Positions 44,047 through 52,453 of a DNA stretch of 64,000 bases are shown here, one piece after another. The stretch's first letter is position 1, and every line of letters begins with the position of its first letter. Below the pieces are notes generated by a model. It had not been told where the DNA came from and made no database searches. It worked only from the letters and a program-made list of their open reading frames with translations. Location: positions 430,513-494,512 of the forward strand of contig JAHDIQ010000001.1 in NCBI GenBank assembly GCA_020630715.1, in the 5' to 3' direction. The DNA comes from Nonlabens sp. GTDB lineage: Bacteria > Bacteroidota > Bacteroidia > Flavobacteriales > Flavobacteriaceae. A program made the translations under genes and the position numbers.

Positions 44047-45133
44047 GAAACGCATACTCATAGTTGGTCCATTACCACTACCTACCACAGGTGTTTCTCT
44101 AGCAAATCAAGTGGTTTATGAAGAGCTTCAAAAATCACCCTTTTTTGGTGTTAAAACAGTAAATACAAGTTATTCCAGTTTTGATGAACAATTAGGCGCA
44201 GTAAGCCTCAAAAAACTTTGGTTTTACCTTAAACTTCAAGTTTATTTCTTCAAAGTATTTAGTCACGATATTATCTATATCACTCCAGGACAAACGTTTT
44301 TTGGGGTTGTTAAATATGCACTATATATTTTAGGGGCTACGCTTTCGCGAAAGCAAATTATACAACACATTCACGGTAATTTTCTAGGAAAGCAATATCA
44401 TTTACTCTCAGGTTGTAAAAAGAAGATATTCCACTTTTTAATGTCTAAAACAGACAAAGGTATAGTACTTTCTGACTCTTTGAGACCTAATTTTGAGCCT
44501 TTTATTGAACCTAACAACATCTATTCCTTAAAGAACTTTGTAATAGACGAACTTTTTTTTGAAGATGAGGTCATAAAACAAAAAAATTATACTGATTTAA
44601 GAATAGTATTCCTAAGCAACTTAATGACTGAAAAAGGAATTTTTGATTTGTTAGAAGCTCTACTAAAACTAGAACAACAAAAGATTCCTTATAAAGCTAA
44701 AATTGCTGGAAATATTGCACCAGAAAATCAAGCAATAGCCCAAGAGTACTTTAGTAAATTAAAATGGACAAAATACATAGGTGTGGTAGATAAACCTCAA
44801 AAAACAAAACTTTTAAAGTGGTCTAATATTTTTGTTTTACCTACTTATTATACTATGGAAGGACAACCTATTTCTATACTAGAGGCAATGGCAAGCGGTA
44901 ATGTAGTTCTTACCACGCCACATGCAGGTATACCAGATGTGTTTGAACATGGCGTTAACGGTTTCTTTGTAAAACCACAAGACCCTAAAACAATTGTTAA
45001 ACAATTTTATAAACTCGTAGATCATAAAAGCCTGTTTACAACTATAGTTCAAAATAATATTCATCAGGCCAGAGCAACCTATCGTGTCGCTCATTTTGTG
45101 GATAATCTTGAGCAGATAATTTTTAAAACGTAA
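44039..45133 (+). CDS. Glycosyltransferase family 4
   Basis: A 364-residue GT-B enzyme starting RILIVGPLPLPTTGVSLANQ. The C-terminal donor site has LPTYYTMEGQPISILEAMASGNVVLTT (E-x7-E type). The palindrome is read as LSRK at residues 102-105. Likely acts on the repeat unit; donor unknown. It overlaps the preceding ligase-like gene by 8 bases. Confidence 0.88.
   Translation: MSKKRILIVGPLPLPTTGVSLANQVVYEELQKSPFFGVKTVNTSYSSFDEQLGAVSLKKLWFYLKLQVYFFKVFSHDIIYITPGQTFFGVVKYALYILGATLSRKQIIQHIHGNFLGKQYHLLSGCKKKIFHFLMSKTDKGIVLSDSLRPNFEPFIEPNNIYSLKNFVIDELFFEDEVIKQKNYTDLRIVFLSNLMTEKGIFDLLEALLKLEQQKIPYKAKIAGNIAPENQAIAQEYFSKLKWTKYIGVVDKPQKTKLLKWSNIFVLPTYYTMEGQPISILEAMASGNVVLTTPHAGIPDVFEHGVNGFFVKPQDPKTIVKQFYKLVDHKSLFTTIVQNNIHQARATYRVAHFVDNLEQIIFKT
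44341..44354. repeat. Iterated palindrome, copy 11 (in GT4 gene)
   Basis: Exact core, read in the second frame as LSRK. Confidence 0.95.
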
Positions 45134-45172
45134 GTTTAGAAATAATTACCTTGCAACCATAACTTAACCACT

Positions 45173-45718
45173 TTGAAAACCTACCAGCGTCTTGATCAGT
45201 TTGAACTACCACCTAACTTCCGTGGTCGTGGTGCATTTACCGTACAATTATGGTGGTTAGTACAAAGCACACTATTTTCATGGTCACCGCAATTTATGTA
45301 CGGTTGGCGTAGGTTTTTATTAAGATCTTTTGGAGCACAAATAGGAAAAAAAGTAATCTTAAGACCTACAGTAAGAACACAATTCCCGTGGAAAGTAACT
45401 ATAGGTGATTACAGCTGGATAGGTGACGATGTAGTGTTATATAGTCTAGGAGAAATAGAAATAGGAGCACACGTTGTTATCTCACAAAAATCTTATATCT
45501 GTACAGGAACTCATGATCCACAGGCGATCAACTTTGATATTTACGGTCATAAAATCACCATAGAAGATCAGTGCTGGATTGCTACAGACGTTTATGTAGC
45601 GCCAGGAATAACCATAGGTCGTGGCACTTTAGTAGGCGCGCGCAGTAGCGTTTTTAAAAGCCTGCCAGCAGGAAAAGTATGTTTAGGAAGTCCAGCAAAA
45701 GTGATAAAGTACCGCTAG
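45173..45718 (+). CDS. WcaF-like acetyltransferase (hexapeptide repeat)
   Basis: A 181-residue left-handed beta-helix acyltransferase. Hexapeptide repeats are visible (IGDYSWIGDDVVL, IGAHVVISQ, IEDQCWIATDVYVAPGITIGRGTLVGARSSV). The N-terminus FRGRGAFTVQLWW and the GSPAKVIKYR end match colanic-acid WcaF-type enzymes, which O-acetylate sugars of exopolysaccharide. The start is a TTG; no ATG lies upstream in frame. Confidence 0.85.
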   Translation: MKTYQRLDQFELPPNFRGRGAFTVQLWWLVQSTLFSWSPQFMYGWRRFLLRSFGAQIGKKVILRPTVRTQFPWKVTIGDYSWIGDDVVLYSLGEIEIGAHVVISQKSYICTGTHDPQAINFDIYGHKITIEDQCWIATDVYVAPGITIGRGTLVGARSSVFKSLPAGKVCLGSPAKVIKYR

Positions 45719-45725
45719 TTGAATT

Positions 45726-46664
45726 CTACCAATAGCCTAATTCAATTCCTTTTTCATATCTAAGTCTGCCTAATAATTCATAACCTATAGCATTAAAATG
45801 AACGCCACTAGAAATTAAGGATTCAGGAGTATACCCATTATTCATTCCATTTAAATCTTCGGCGGTAGGATAAGTTCCATTATCAGGTAATAAACCATAA
45901 TCTATAGCATCATATATAGCTTGAGTTGACATATATTCTTTTAAATCTATGTGTTTTTCACCATATTTTTCTCTTATTGGTTCTACAACATCAGGTGTTC
46001 CATTAATGTGCGAAGTGATTATAATTACATTTTCATCTCCTTTGTGATCTACAAATAAATCTATCTGATTTAGAAAATCGATAGGAGAGCTGTAGTCGCC
46101 ATTTTGCCCCATGAATATGGTAGTTATACCACGGGTTTGTTTTGATAAAGAAGTATTAATATGCGTATTAGGTTGGGTAACATGTTCAGAATCAACAAAA
46201 TCAGTTCTACCTATATAATAATCACCATTAAGCCTGATAAGTTCACACTTAATATTATCTACATAACAAGGATTAATTCCACCACTACCTTGAATTAATG
46301 GAAAAACACTTGAGTCATCATAAGTACTGAATAGTCCTGTAGGGATTTGAACATAAAAACCACTTGCAGGAATAATAATAGATTCTTTAATATACATAGG
46401 TATACCGCCTTGACGTGCACCTATAGTTAAGGTATTCTCACCGCCTACACCCATGTTTTTAACTAACCATTGATTCCCTAAAAGATCAGATGTAACGCTG
46501 GACATAGTAGTGCCATTTCCTCCAGCACCAGCCGTTAGTGAATCTCCTAAATCTATTAAAACATTTCCTTCTGGCCTATCTACCTCTATAGCCTCATCAG
46601 AACAGCTTACCGTAAGAAATATGATACACAGATATGCTGAAAGTTTAACGTTTTTAAAAACCAT
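45726..46664 (-). CDS. SGNH/GDSL-like hydrolase lipoprotein
   Basis: A 312-residue protein with a lipoprotein signal (FLTVSCSD, Cys about 21). It has a block-I-like GDSLTAGAGG (nucleophile Ser) and a block-V-like GVHFNAIGYELLG, but the last motif lacks the usual DxxH Asp, and the GxND block is altered (MGQNGDY). It may be a divergent carbohydrate esterase acting on the surface polymer. It lies on the opposite strand from all its polysaccharide neighbours and has its own promoter box. Confidence 0.65.
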   Translation of the reverse strand: MVFKNVKLSAYLCIIFLTVSCSDEAIEVDRPEGNVLIDLGDSLTAGAGGNGTTMSSVTSDLLGNQWLVKNMGVGGENTLTIGARQGGIPMYIKESIIIPASGFYVQIPTGLFSTYDDSSVFPLIQGSGGINPCYVDNIKCELIRLNGDYYIGRTDFVDSEHVTQPNTHINTSLSKQTRGITTIFMGQNGDYSSPIDFLNQIDLFVDHKGDENVIIITSHINGTPDVVEPIREKYGEKHIDLKEYMSTQAIYDAIDYGLLPDNGTYPTAEDLNGMNNGYTPESLISSGVHFNAIGYELLGRLRYEKGIELGYW

Positions 46665-46698
46665 CTTTTATAAAAAATCAGAAATGGGAAATAATAAC

Positions 46699-46706
46699 CA
46701 AATATA
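46699..46706 (-). promoter_or_regulatory. -7 box of SGNH-like gene (TATATTTG)
   Basis: Perfect TAnnTTTG match 34 bases upstream of the ATG. Confidence 0.5.
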
Positions 46707-46745
46707 ATCATGTTACTCTTAGAAAAGCTCTACAGAATTATGAAG

Positions 46746-46753
46746 TAAATTTG
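46746..46753 (+). promoter_or_regulatory. -7 box (TAAATTTG)
   Basis: Perfect TAnnTTTG match 45 bases before the TTG start of the next glycosyltransferase; divergent from the SGNH-like gene's box. Confidence 0.5.
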
Positions 46754-46798
46754 CGTGCGATATAATAATCTGTTTAGAACTGTAAATTAAAAATTATC

Positions 46799-48016
46799 TT
46801 GAAAGGGAAACACATCACGTTCATAGGACTAAACTATGCTCCAGAAGATACTGCTATAGGATTGTATTCTACTCAAATGGTAGAAGCATTGCTGGATGCA
46901 GGAGCAATCGTGAATGTTGTTACAGCCTTTCCCTATTATCCACAATGGAAAATAGCACAAGATTATCAGGATCAACCTAATTATCTTCAAGAAGAACTAA
47001 ATGGCGCACAACTTTATAGGTACAAACAATACGTTCCAGAAACGCCTACCTTTTTAAAACGTATCCTACATATTTTAAGCTTTACAAAAGGAAGTTTTTT
47101 CAACTTAAGAAAGATTAAAAAAACAGACCTAGTAATCTCCATCATTCCATTTACATCTAGTGCATGGTTAGCTGGATACCACGCTAGAACCCGTCAGGCT
47201 AAAAGCTGGATACATATTCAGGATTTTGAATTTGACGCAGCCTTACAGTCTGGACTTTCCAGTGGTGGAAAAAAAGCGATTTTTAAGTTTCTTTTTAGTT
47301 TAGAAAAGGGCATTCTCCATAAAGCAGATGTGATAAGCACCATCAGTCACAACATGATTGCAAAACTGGAGACTAAGACCACAACGCCTAATTATTACTT
47401 ACCTAACTGGATAGACGAGAGCCAAGTGAATCCAGCAACTGCTGTGCAACATGCATATTTAAAGTCAGATAAATTTAAGTTGCTTTACAGCGGTAATGTA
47501 GGAGATAAGCAAGACTGGGAATTTTTTTCCGCTTTTGCGAAAGCGTTACCACCACAACATTATGACATCATCATCGTAGGTGCTGGGGCAAAATACCAGC
47601 AATTAAAGGATGCTACCAACCAAGAAAACATCCACTTTTACGATCCAGTACCTTTTGAAGAACTCTCTGATTTACTGTGTAGTGCTGATGCTCATTTTCT
47701 ATTCCAAAAAACAGAAGTGCTAGATACCGTAATGCCGTCAAAATTACTAGGAATGATGGCAAGTCAGAAGCCTTCACTTGTTTTAGGAAATCAAAATTCA
47801 GAGGTGAAACAGGTAATGGAACTAGCAAACGCTGGACATTATCTTATCACACCAGAGGTTGAACAAGCGGTTCATATACTTGAAAAATGGCGCACAGATC
47901 CAGCATTTTGTTCTCACATAGGGAAACAATCACGAGATTATGTCATCGATAAATTTGCGCGTAAACCTATCCTAGAGAATTGGATCGAGCAGTTACAACT
48001 ATTGATAGAAGAATAA
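46799..48016 (+). CDS. WcaI-like glycosyltransferase family 4
   Basis: A 405-residue GT-B enzyme. The start HITFIGLNYAPEDTAIGLYSTQMVEAL and the later VLDTVMPSKLLGMMASQKPSL are typical of the WcaI-like colanic-acid glycosyltransferase group. A one-mismatch palindrome copy encodes AFAKA in the donor half. The start is TTG. It begins the last block of the polysaccharide locus, with a UXS-like enzyme and the initiating transferase downstream. Confidence 0.85.
   Translation: MKGKHITFIGLNYAPEDTAIGLYSTQMVEALLDAGAIVNVVTAFPYYPQWKIAQDYQDQPNYLQEELNGAQLYRYKQYVPETPTFLKRILHILSFTKGSFFNLRKIKKTDLVISIIPFTSSAWLAGYHARTRQAKSWIHIQDFEFDAALQSGLSSGGKKAIFKFLFSLEKGILHKADVISTISHNMIAKLETKTTTPNYYLPNWIDESQVNPATAVQHAYLKSDKFKLLYSGNVGDKQDWEFFSAFAKALPPQHYDIIIVGAGAKYQQLKDATNQENIHFYDPVPFEELSDLLCSADAHFLFQKTEVLDTVMPSKLLGMMASQKPSLVLGNQNSEVKQVMELANAGHYLITPEVEQAVHILEKWRTDPAFCSHIGKQSRDYVIDKFARKPILENWIEQLQLLIEE
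47531..47544. repeat. Iterated palindrome, near copy (in GT4 gene)
   Basis: GCTTTTGCGAAAGC, one mismatch, read as AFAKA at residues 245-249. Confidence 0.8.
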
Positions 48017-48076
48017 GCTGACTGCTTACTTTTCATTTTCGCTATATTTACCATTCTAACTATCATTTTTTATTTA

Positions 48077-49066
48077 ATGAGTAAAAGAATATTAATCACT
48101 GGCGCCGCTGGGTTTTTAGGCTCACATCTTTGTGACCGTTTTATAAAAGACGGTTATGCCGTAGTTGCCATGGATAATCTGATTACTGGTGATTTGAAGA
48201 ATATTGAACACCTTTTTGCGCTAGAGCAATTTGAATTTCACCACCACGATGTAAGTAATTTTGTTCATGTAGCAGGCGATTTAGATTACATATTGCATTT
48301 TGCTAGTCCAGCTAGTCCCATCGATTATTTAAAAATCCCGATTCAAACTTTAAAAGTAGGATCATTAGGAACACATAATTTATTAGGACTTGCCAAAGCT
48401 AAAAACGCTCGCATTCTTATCGCATCTACTAGCGAGATTTATGGTGATCCATTAGTGCATCCACAAAGTGAGGATTACTATGGTAATGTAAACACCATAG
48501 GTCCTCGAGGTGTTTATGACGAGGCAAAACGTTTCCAAGAGTCCATGACCATGGCATATCATCGTTTTCATGGTCTAGAAACACGTATCGTACGTATTTT
48601 TAACACCTATGGACCTAGAATGCGTCTCAATGATGGCCGCGTAATTCCAGCTTTTATGGGACAGGCGTTAAGAGGAGAAGATATTACGGTTTTTGGTGAT
48701 GGTAGTCAGACCAGATCATTTTGTTATGTAGATGATCAGGTAGAAGGTATTTATAGATTGTTGTTAAGTGATTATAGCGATCCGGTAAATATTGGAAATC
48801 CACATGAGATTACCATAGGTGATTTTGCACAAGAAATTATAGAATTAACAGGAACAGATCAAAAGGTAGTTTATAAAGAATTACCTCAAGATGATCCTTT
48901 AAAACGCAAACCAGACATATCACTTGCAAAAAAGATACTAGATTGGGAACCACAGGTTTCTCGAGAAGAAGGAATGCGTATCACCTTTGAATATTTTGAA
49001 ACACTTTCTAAAGAAGACCTAGAAAAACGTGAGCACAAAGACTTTGCAAAACATATCAGACGATAG
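48077..49066 (+). CDS. UDP-glucuronate decarboxylase-like (UDP-xylose synthase) epimerase
   Basis: A 329-residue extended short-chain dehydrogenase. Signatures are [65 protein letters not shown] and the catalytic YDEAKRFQE, which match UXS-type enzymes making UDP-xylose from UDP-glucuronate. A TATATTTA box lies 28 bases upstream. The 3' end overlaps the next gene by 38 bases. Confidence 0.9.
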   Translation: MSKRILITGAAGFLGSHLCDRFIKDGYAVVAMDNLITGDLKNIEHLFALEQFEFHHHDVSNFVHVAGDLDYILHFASPASPIDYLKIPIQTLKVGSLGTHNLLGLAKAKNARILIASTSEIYGDPLVHPQSEDYYGNVNTIGPRGVYDEAKRFQESMTMAYHRFHGLETRIVRIFNTYGPRMRLNDGRVIPAFMGQALRGEDITVFGDGSQTRSFCYVDDQVEGIYRLLLSDYSDPVNIGNPHEITIGDFAQEIIELTGTDQKVVYKELPQDDPLKRKPDISLAKKILDWEPQVSREEGMRITFEYFETLSKEDLEKREHKDFAKHIRR

Positions 49067-50417
49067 TATTTCCTATCGCGATGGTCGCTATTCTGGACTA
49101 TTGAGGCCATTTCTGTATCTTACAGATTTGTCGCTCATTATCGTAGGCGCTTCTTACTTTTTTGATAAAAGTTTTGATTTACTCACCTACGGGATTTTCA
49201 TAGGAATATGCTGGATCATCGTTTCTATGCAATTTGGTTTTTATCAGATTCATCGCAATACTAATCTAATAACCTTAATAGCTCGTCTAGCAAAACAAAC
49301 GGTATTTTTCGGCTTTATCGTTTTTGCGTTTTTTGGTTATTACTACCAGCTTAATAGGGACTCACTTTTTATTTTTCAATACATAGGTGCAACAATGGCG
49401 CTTATCGCCTGCATAAAAGTGACCATATTTTTTACCCTTAGAAATTATAGAAAAGTATTAGGTGGTAATTTGAGACGTATTGCCATATTAGGTGCAAATA
49501 AAGAGACTGAAAACCTGAAGAACTTCTTTGAAAAGCGACCAGATTATGGATACAGGACAAAAAACCTTTTTGACGTAAAAAACTCCTTTCATATCAAAGA
49601 ATTTACAGACTGGGTAATTGAGAATAATATAGATGAGATTTTTTGCTCTGTAAAAGAATTATCAAATGAACAATTACTAGAGCTCACAGATTTTGCAGAT
49701 AATAATCTACGCACGCTAAAATTTCTACCAGATCCAGATCAGGTACTGTCTAAACAATTGCACTATGAGTATTACGGGACAACACCTATCATTTCATTAC
49801 GTGAAATCCCATTAGATGATCCTATCAATAAAGTAGCAAAACGTGCTTTTGACGTCCTATTTTCCTTAATCGTTATCATAGGTGTATTATCATGGTTGAT
49901 ACCTATTATCGCGATTATTATAAAGTTAGAATCTAAAGGTCCTGTATTTTTTAAACAAGCGCGTAATGGATTAGATTATCAGGAATTTATTTGTTACAAA
50001 TTTCGCTCTATGGTGCCTAATAAAACGGCACATTTACATCAGGTCACTCGTGGCGATCATCGCATTACTAAAATTGGTAAATTCTTGCGTAAAACCAGCA
50101 TCGATGAATTACCTCAATTTTTCAACGTGTTATTAGGAGATATGAGCGTAGTAGGACCACGACCACACATGGTAAGTCACACACATATGTATGCAGAACG
50201 TATCGATAAATTTATGGTGCGTCATTTTGTAAAACCAGGGATTACTGGACTTGCTCAGGTAAGCGGTTTCCGTGGTGAGGTAGAGACAGAAGAAGATATC
50301 ATAGGTCGTGTGCGCAATGACATTTATTACATAGAAAACTGGAGCACGCAAATGGATTTAAATATCATATTTAAGACCGTGGCAAACGTGTTTATGGGCG
50401 AGGAAAAAGCATACTAG
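49029..50417 (+). CDS. WcaJ-like undecaprenyl-phosphate sugar phosphotransferase
   Basis: Initiates polysaccharide synthesis by transferring a sugar 1-phosphate to undecaprenyl phosphate. The 462-residue protein has four N-terminal transmembrane helices, a central nucleotide-binding-like domain ([16 protein letters not shown]) and a C-terminal catalytic domain with [56 protein letters not shown]. The GTG at 49029 overlaps the UXS-like gene; the true start may be slightly later, as no ATG is close. Confidence 0.92.
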   Translation: MSTKTLQNISDDSISYRDGRYSGLLRPFLYLTDLSLIIVGASYFFDKSFDLLTYGIFIGICWIIVSMQFGFYQIHRNTNLITLIARLAKQTVFFGFIVFAFFGYYYQLNRDSLFIFQYIGATMALIACIKVTIFFTLRNYRKVLGGNLRRIAILGANKETENLKNFFEKRPDYGYRTKNLFDVKNSFHIKEFTDWVIENNIDEIFCSVKELSNEQLLELTDFADNNLRTLKFLPDPDQVLSKQLHYEYYGTTPIISLREIPLDDPINKVAKRAFDVLFSLIVIIGVLSWLIPIIAIIIKLESKGPVFFKQARNGLDYQEFICYKFRSMVPNKTAHLHQVTRGDHRITKIGKFLRKTSIDELPQFFNVLLGDMSVVGPRPHMVSHTHMYAERIDKFMVRHFVKPGITGLAQVSGFRGEVETEEDIIGRVRNDIYYIENWSTQMDLNIIFKTVANVFMGEEKAY

Positions 50418-51191
50418 ATGAACCTGGTTTCTGTCATCATGCCTACTTACAATAGCCGTGCTACCTTACAGCAGGCGCTAGACAGCATTGTTAAGCAAAC
50501 CCATCGACCTATAGAAATCATTGTTATTGATGACGCTAGTGATGATGATAGTTACGCTTTCGCGAAAGCATATTCACAACAACATTCCACCTCACAATTA
50601 AGCTTTAAAATTCTAAGCAACTCACAGAATTCTGGCGCAGGAATCAGCCGAAACAAAGGAGTTACCATAGCAACTGGAGATTACATCGCATTCCTAGATG
50701 CAGATGATTTATGGAAAACACATAAACTACAAGCCCAATTAGAAGCCATGAAAGCGGTAAATGCTAGCGTTTGTTATGGAGCTTATGAGTTATTTAAAGA
50801 CGATCCAGACCAGCCAGTTGCCATCCACAAAGTGTTTCAAAAACTAACCTATAAGAAACTACACAAAGCAAATTACCTAGGTAATCTTACAGGTATTTAT
50901 GATGTTCATGCACTAGGTAAAATCGCAATTCCTAGCTTGCGTAAACGACAAGACTGGGCGATGTGGCTGGATGCACTTAAAATATCAGGTCACGCCATAG
51001 GAATTCAAGAACCGCTGGCCAGTTATCGTTTAGGCAACGGTATTTCATCAAACAAATGGAAGTTGATTAAATACAATCATGCGGTGTATAGGCAACACTT
51101 AGGTTATAGCGCTGTGAAAAGCTTATGGATGATGATAATATTTTTCTATGAGCAATTTGTGGTGAAAAGGAGTATGGTTGAAAAGATTTAA
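50418..51191 (+). CDS. Glycosyltransferase family 2
   Basis: A 257-residue GT-A enzyme with VSVIMPTYNSRATLQQALDSI, IIVIDDASDDDS, NKGVTIATGDYIAFLDADDLW (DxD type metal site) and a basic C-terminal region. The palindrome is read as AFAKA at residues 47-51, between the DDAS strand and the acceptor part. It directly follows the initiating transferase (adjacent codons) and may add the second sugar. Confidence 0.92.
   Translation: MNLVSVIMPTYNSRATLQQALDSIVKQTHRPIEIIVIDDASDDDSYAFAKAYSQQHSTSQLSFKILSNSQNSGAGISRNKGVTIATGDYIAFLDADDLWKTHKLQAQLEAMKAVNASVCYGAYELFKDDPDQPVAIHKVFQKLTYKKLHKANYLGNLTGIYDVHALGKIAIPSLRKRQDWAMWLDALKISGHAIGIQEPLASYRLGNGISSNKWKLIKYNHAVYRQHLGYSAVKSLWMMIIFFYEQFVVKRSMVEKI
50556..50569. 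repeat. Iterated palindrome, copy 12 (in GT2 gene)
   Basis: Exact core, read as AFAKA at residues 47-51. Confidence 0.95.
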
Positions 51192-52258
51192 TTCAATACT
51201 GCCATGAGTCTATGGTTAAGGTATAATACCTCTTTACCTACTTTTTTAGAAATTAAAAACCCTTTGTTTTCTAACTCTTTTAGATAATTCCCTACGGTTT
51301 TTGCAGTTCCTAGATCTGCATCTACTAGCGCCTGCCGTTTAGTATAAGGTAAATAAAATAGTACCTCTACTAGTTCTTTAGAATAGATTTTAGGCAGCTC
51401 ATTTTTAATATCTTTTGCGGTGTCTTCCATTATTTGTGTAATGCTGTCTAATCTATTGATTCCTTTAATTGCAGCATGATCCACCATTTCTAGTACATAT
51501 ATAATCCATGCTTCCCAGTCATTACCAGCAGTTACAGCATTAAGTTTTCTATAATATTCGTTTTTATGGCTTATGATATATTCACTTAAGTATAGCGCTG
51601 GTAGCTCCAGCAAACCACTCATCTTTAAGTAAAGTAACATGATAATTCTACCGGTTCTTCCATTACCATCAGTAAATGGGTGAATGGCTTCAAATTGATA
51701 GTGAATCATCGCTAGCTTTATAAGTGGATCGTGCTCCTCATTAGTATTTATAAACTCATCCAGTTGGGCTAGCTTTTCTCTAATGACTTGCTCTCCAGTA
51801 GGTGGTGTATAAACAGGTTTTCCATCACTACCTGCCAGTATTGTTCCTGGTGTATTTCTTATGCCAGAAGTATTTTCTTTAATAATTTGCATAATTTCTA
51901 CATACAAATTAGTATGAAGGAATGGTCGCTTTTCTAAAGCCGCTAAACCATGAAAAAGAGCTTTTTTATAATTAATGACTTCCTTTTCACTATTGTTTTG
52001 GTACTTTTTATCTGCCACGATTTGCTCATATAATCGCTCATTTGTGGTCACAATATTTTCGATTTCAGAACTTCCTTTAGCCTCTTGTAAATGAATGGTA
52101 TCTATAAATAAATGTGGATTAGGTAGATTTTTGATAGCACCATTAAATTGTGCTAATGATCTACTACTTGCGATCAGTGGTTTATAGATATTAGATAGGT
52201 CTATACCTCGTGGTGGTAAATCTGGCAAATCATTATAAGGCACATTTTTATCATACAT
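51188..52258 (-). CDS. Fic family protein (putative AMP transferase), class II, with C-terminal winged helix
   Basis: Fic enzymes usually transfer AMP to protein hydroxyl groups. The 356-residue protein has an N-terminal Fic_N-like region, the inhibitory-helix motif S63-x3-E67-N68 ([S/T]xxxE[G/N], class II arrangement), and a complete catalytic HPFTDGNGRTGR (193-204), so it should be active once the inhibition is relieved. The C-terminus (about 295-356, KRQALVDADLGTAKTVGNYLKELENKGFL) is a winged helix-turn-helix, so it may bind DNA. Five phased repeats lie upstream. Overlaps the converging GT2 gene by four bases. Confidence 0.92.
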   Translation of the reverse strand: MYDKNVPYNDLPDLPPRGIDLSNIYKPLIASSRSLAQFNGAIKNLPNPHLFIDTIHLQEAKGSSEIENIVTTNERLYEQIVADKKYQNNSEKEVINYKKALFHGLAALEKRPFLHTNLYVEIMQIIKENTSGIRNTPGTILAGSDGKPVYTPPTGEQVIREKLAQLDEFINTNEEHDPLIKLAMIHYQFEAIHPFTDGNGRTGRIIMLLYLKMSGLLELPALYLSEYIISHKNEYYRKLNAVTAGNDWEAWIIYVLEMVDHAAIKGINRLDSITQIMEDTAKDIKNELPKIYSKELVEVLFYLPYTKRQALVDADLGTAKTVGNYLKELENKGFLISKKVGKEVLYLNHRLMAVLN

Positions 52259-52260
52259 AC

Positions 52261-52399
52261 GAGTAAAAATACAACAAAACTACCTTTATAACAAAAACAA
52301 GAGTAAAATAAATAAAAATATACTCATGTACATATTACGCAGGTAATAATTACTCATGTTTTATAAACAAAGGTAAAAAATAATAAAAATTACTCGTGT
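52261..52399 (-). promoter_or_regulatory. Phased operator-like array upstream of fic
   Basis: Five copies of a TACTCnTGT-like site: two in inverted orientation (GAGTA starting at 52261 and 52301) and three direct (TACTC starting at 52321, 52351 and 52391). Successive spacings are 40, 20, 30 and 40 bp, all exact multiples of ten, so every site faces the same side of the helix. A TACCTTTG promoter box (minus strand, 52368-52375) lies among them. The first site abuts the fic start codon. Confidence 0.65.
52368..52375 (-). promoter_or_regulatory. -7 box of fic (TACCTTTG)
   Basis: Perfect TAnnTTTG match on the minus strand between operator-like sites four and five. It gives a leader of about 100 bases that would contain three further sites. 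Confidence 0.5.
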
Positions 52400-52453
52400 T
52401 GATGTTTTTCTATAAAATGATAAGCACTAATACGGATAATAAAACTTCAAAAT

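Noticed and set aside
52261-52399. Reading the phased TACTC repeats as a CRISPR array
   Set aside because: The repeats are about 9 bp, in mixed orientation and with unequal short spacers; no cas genes are present.
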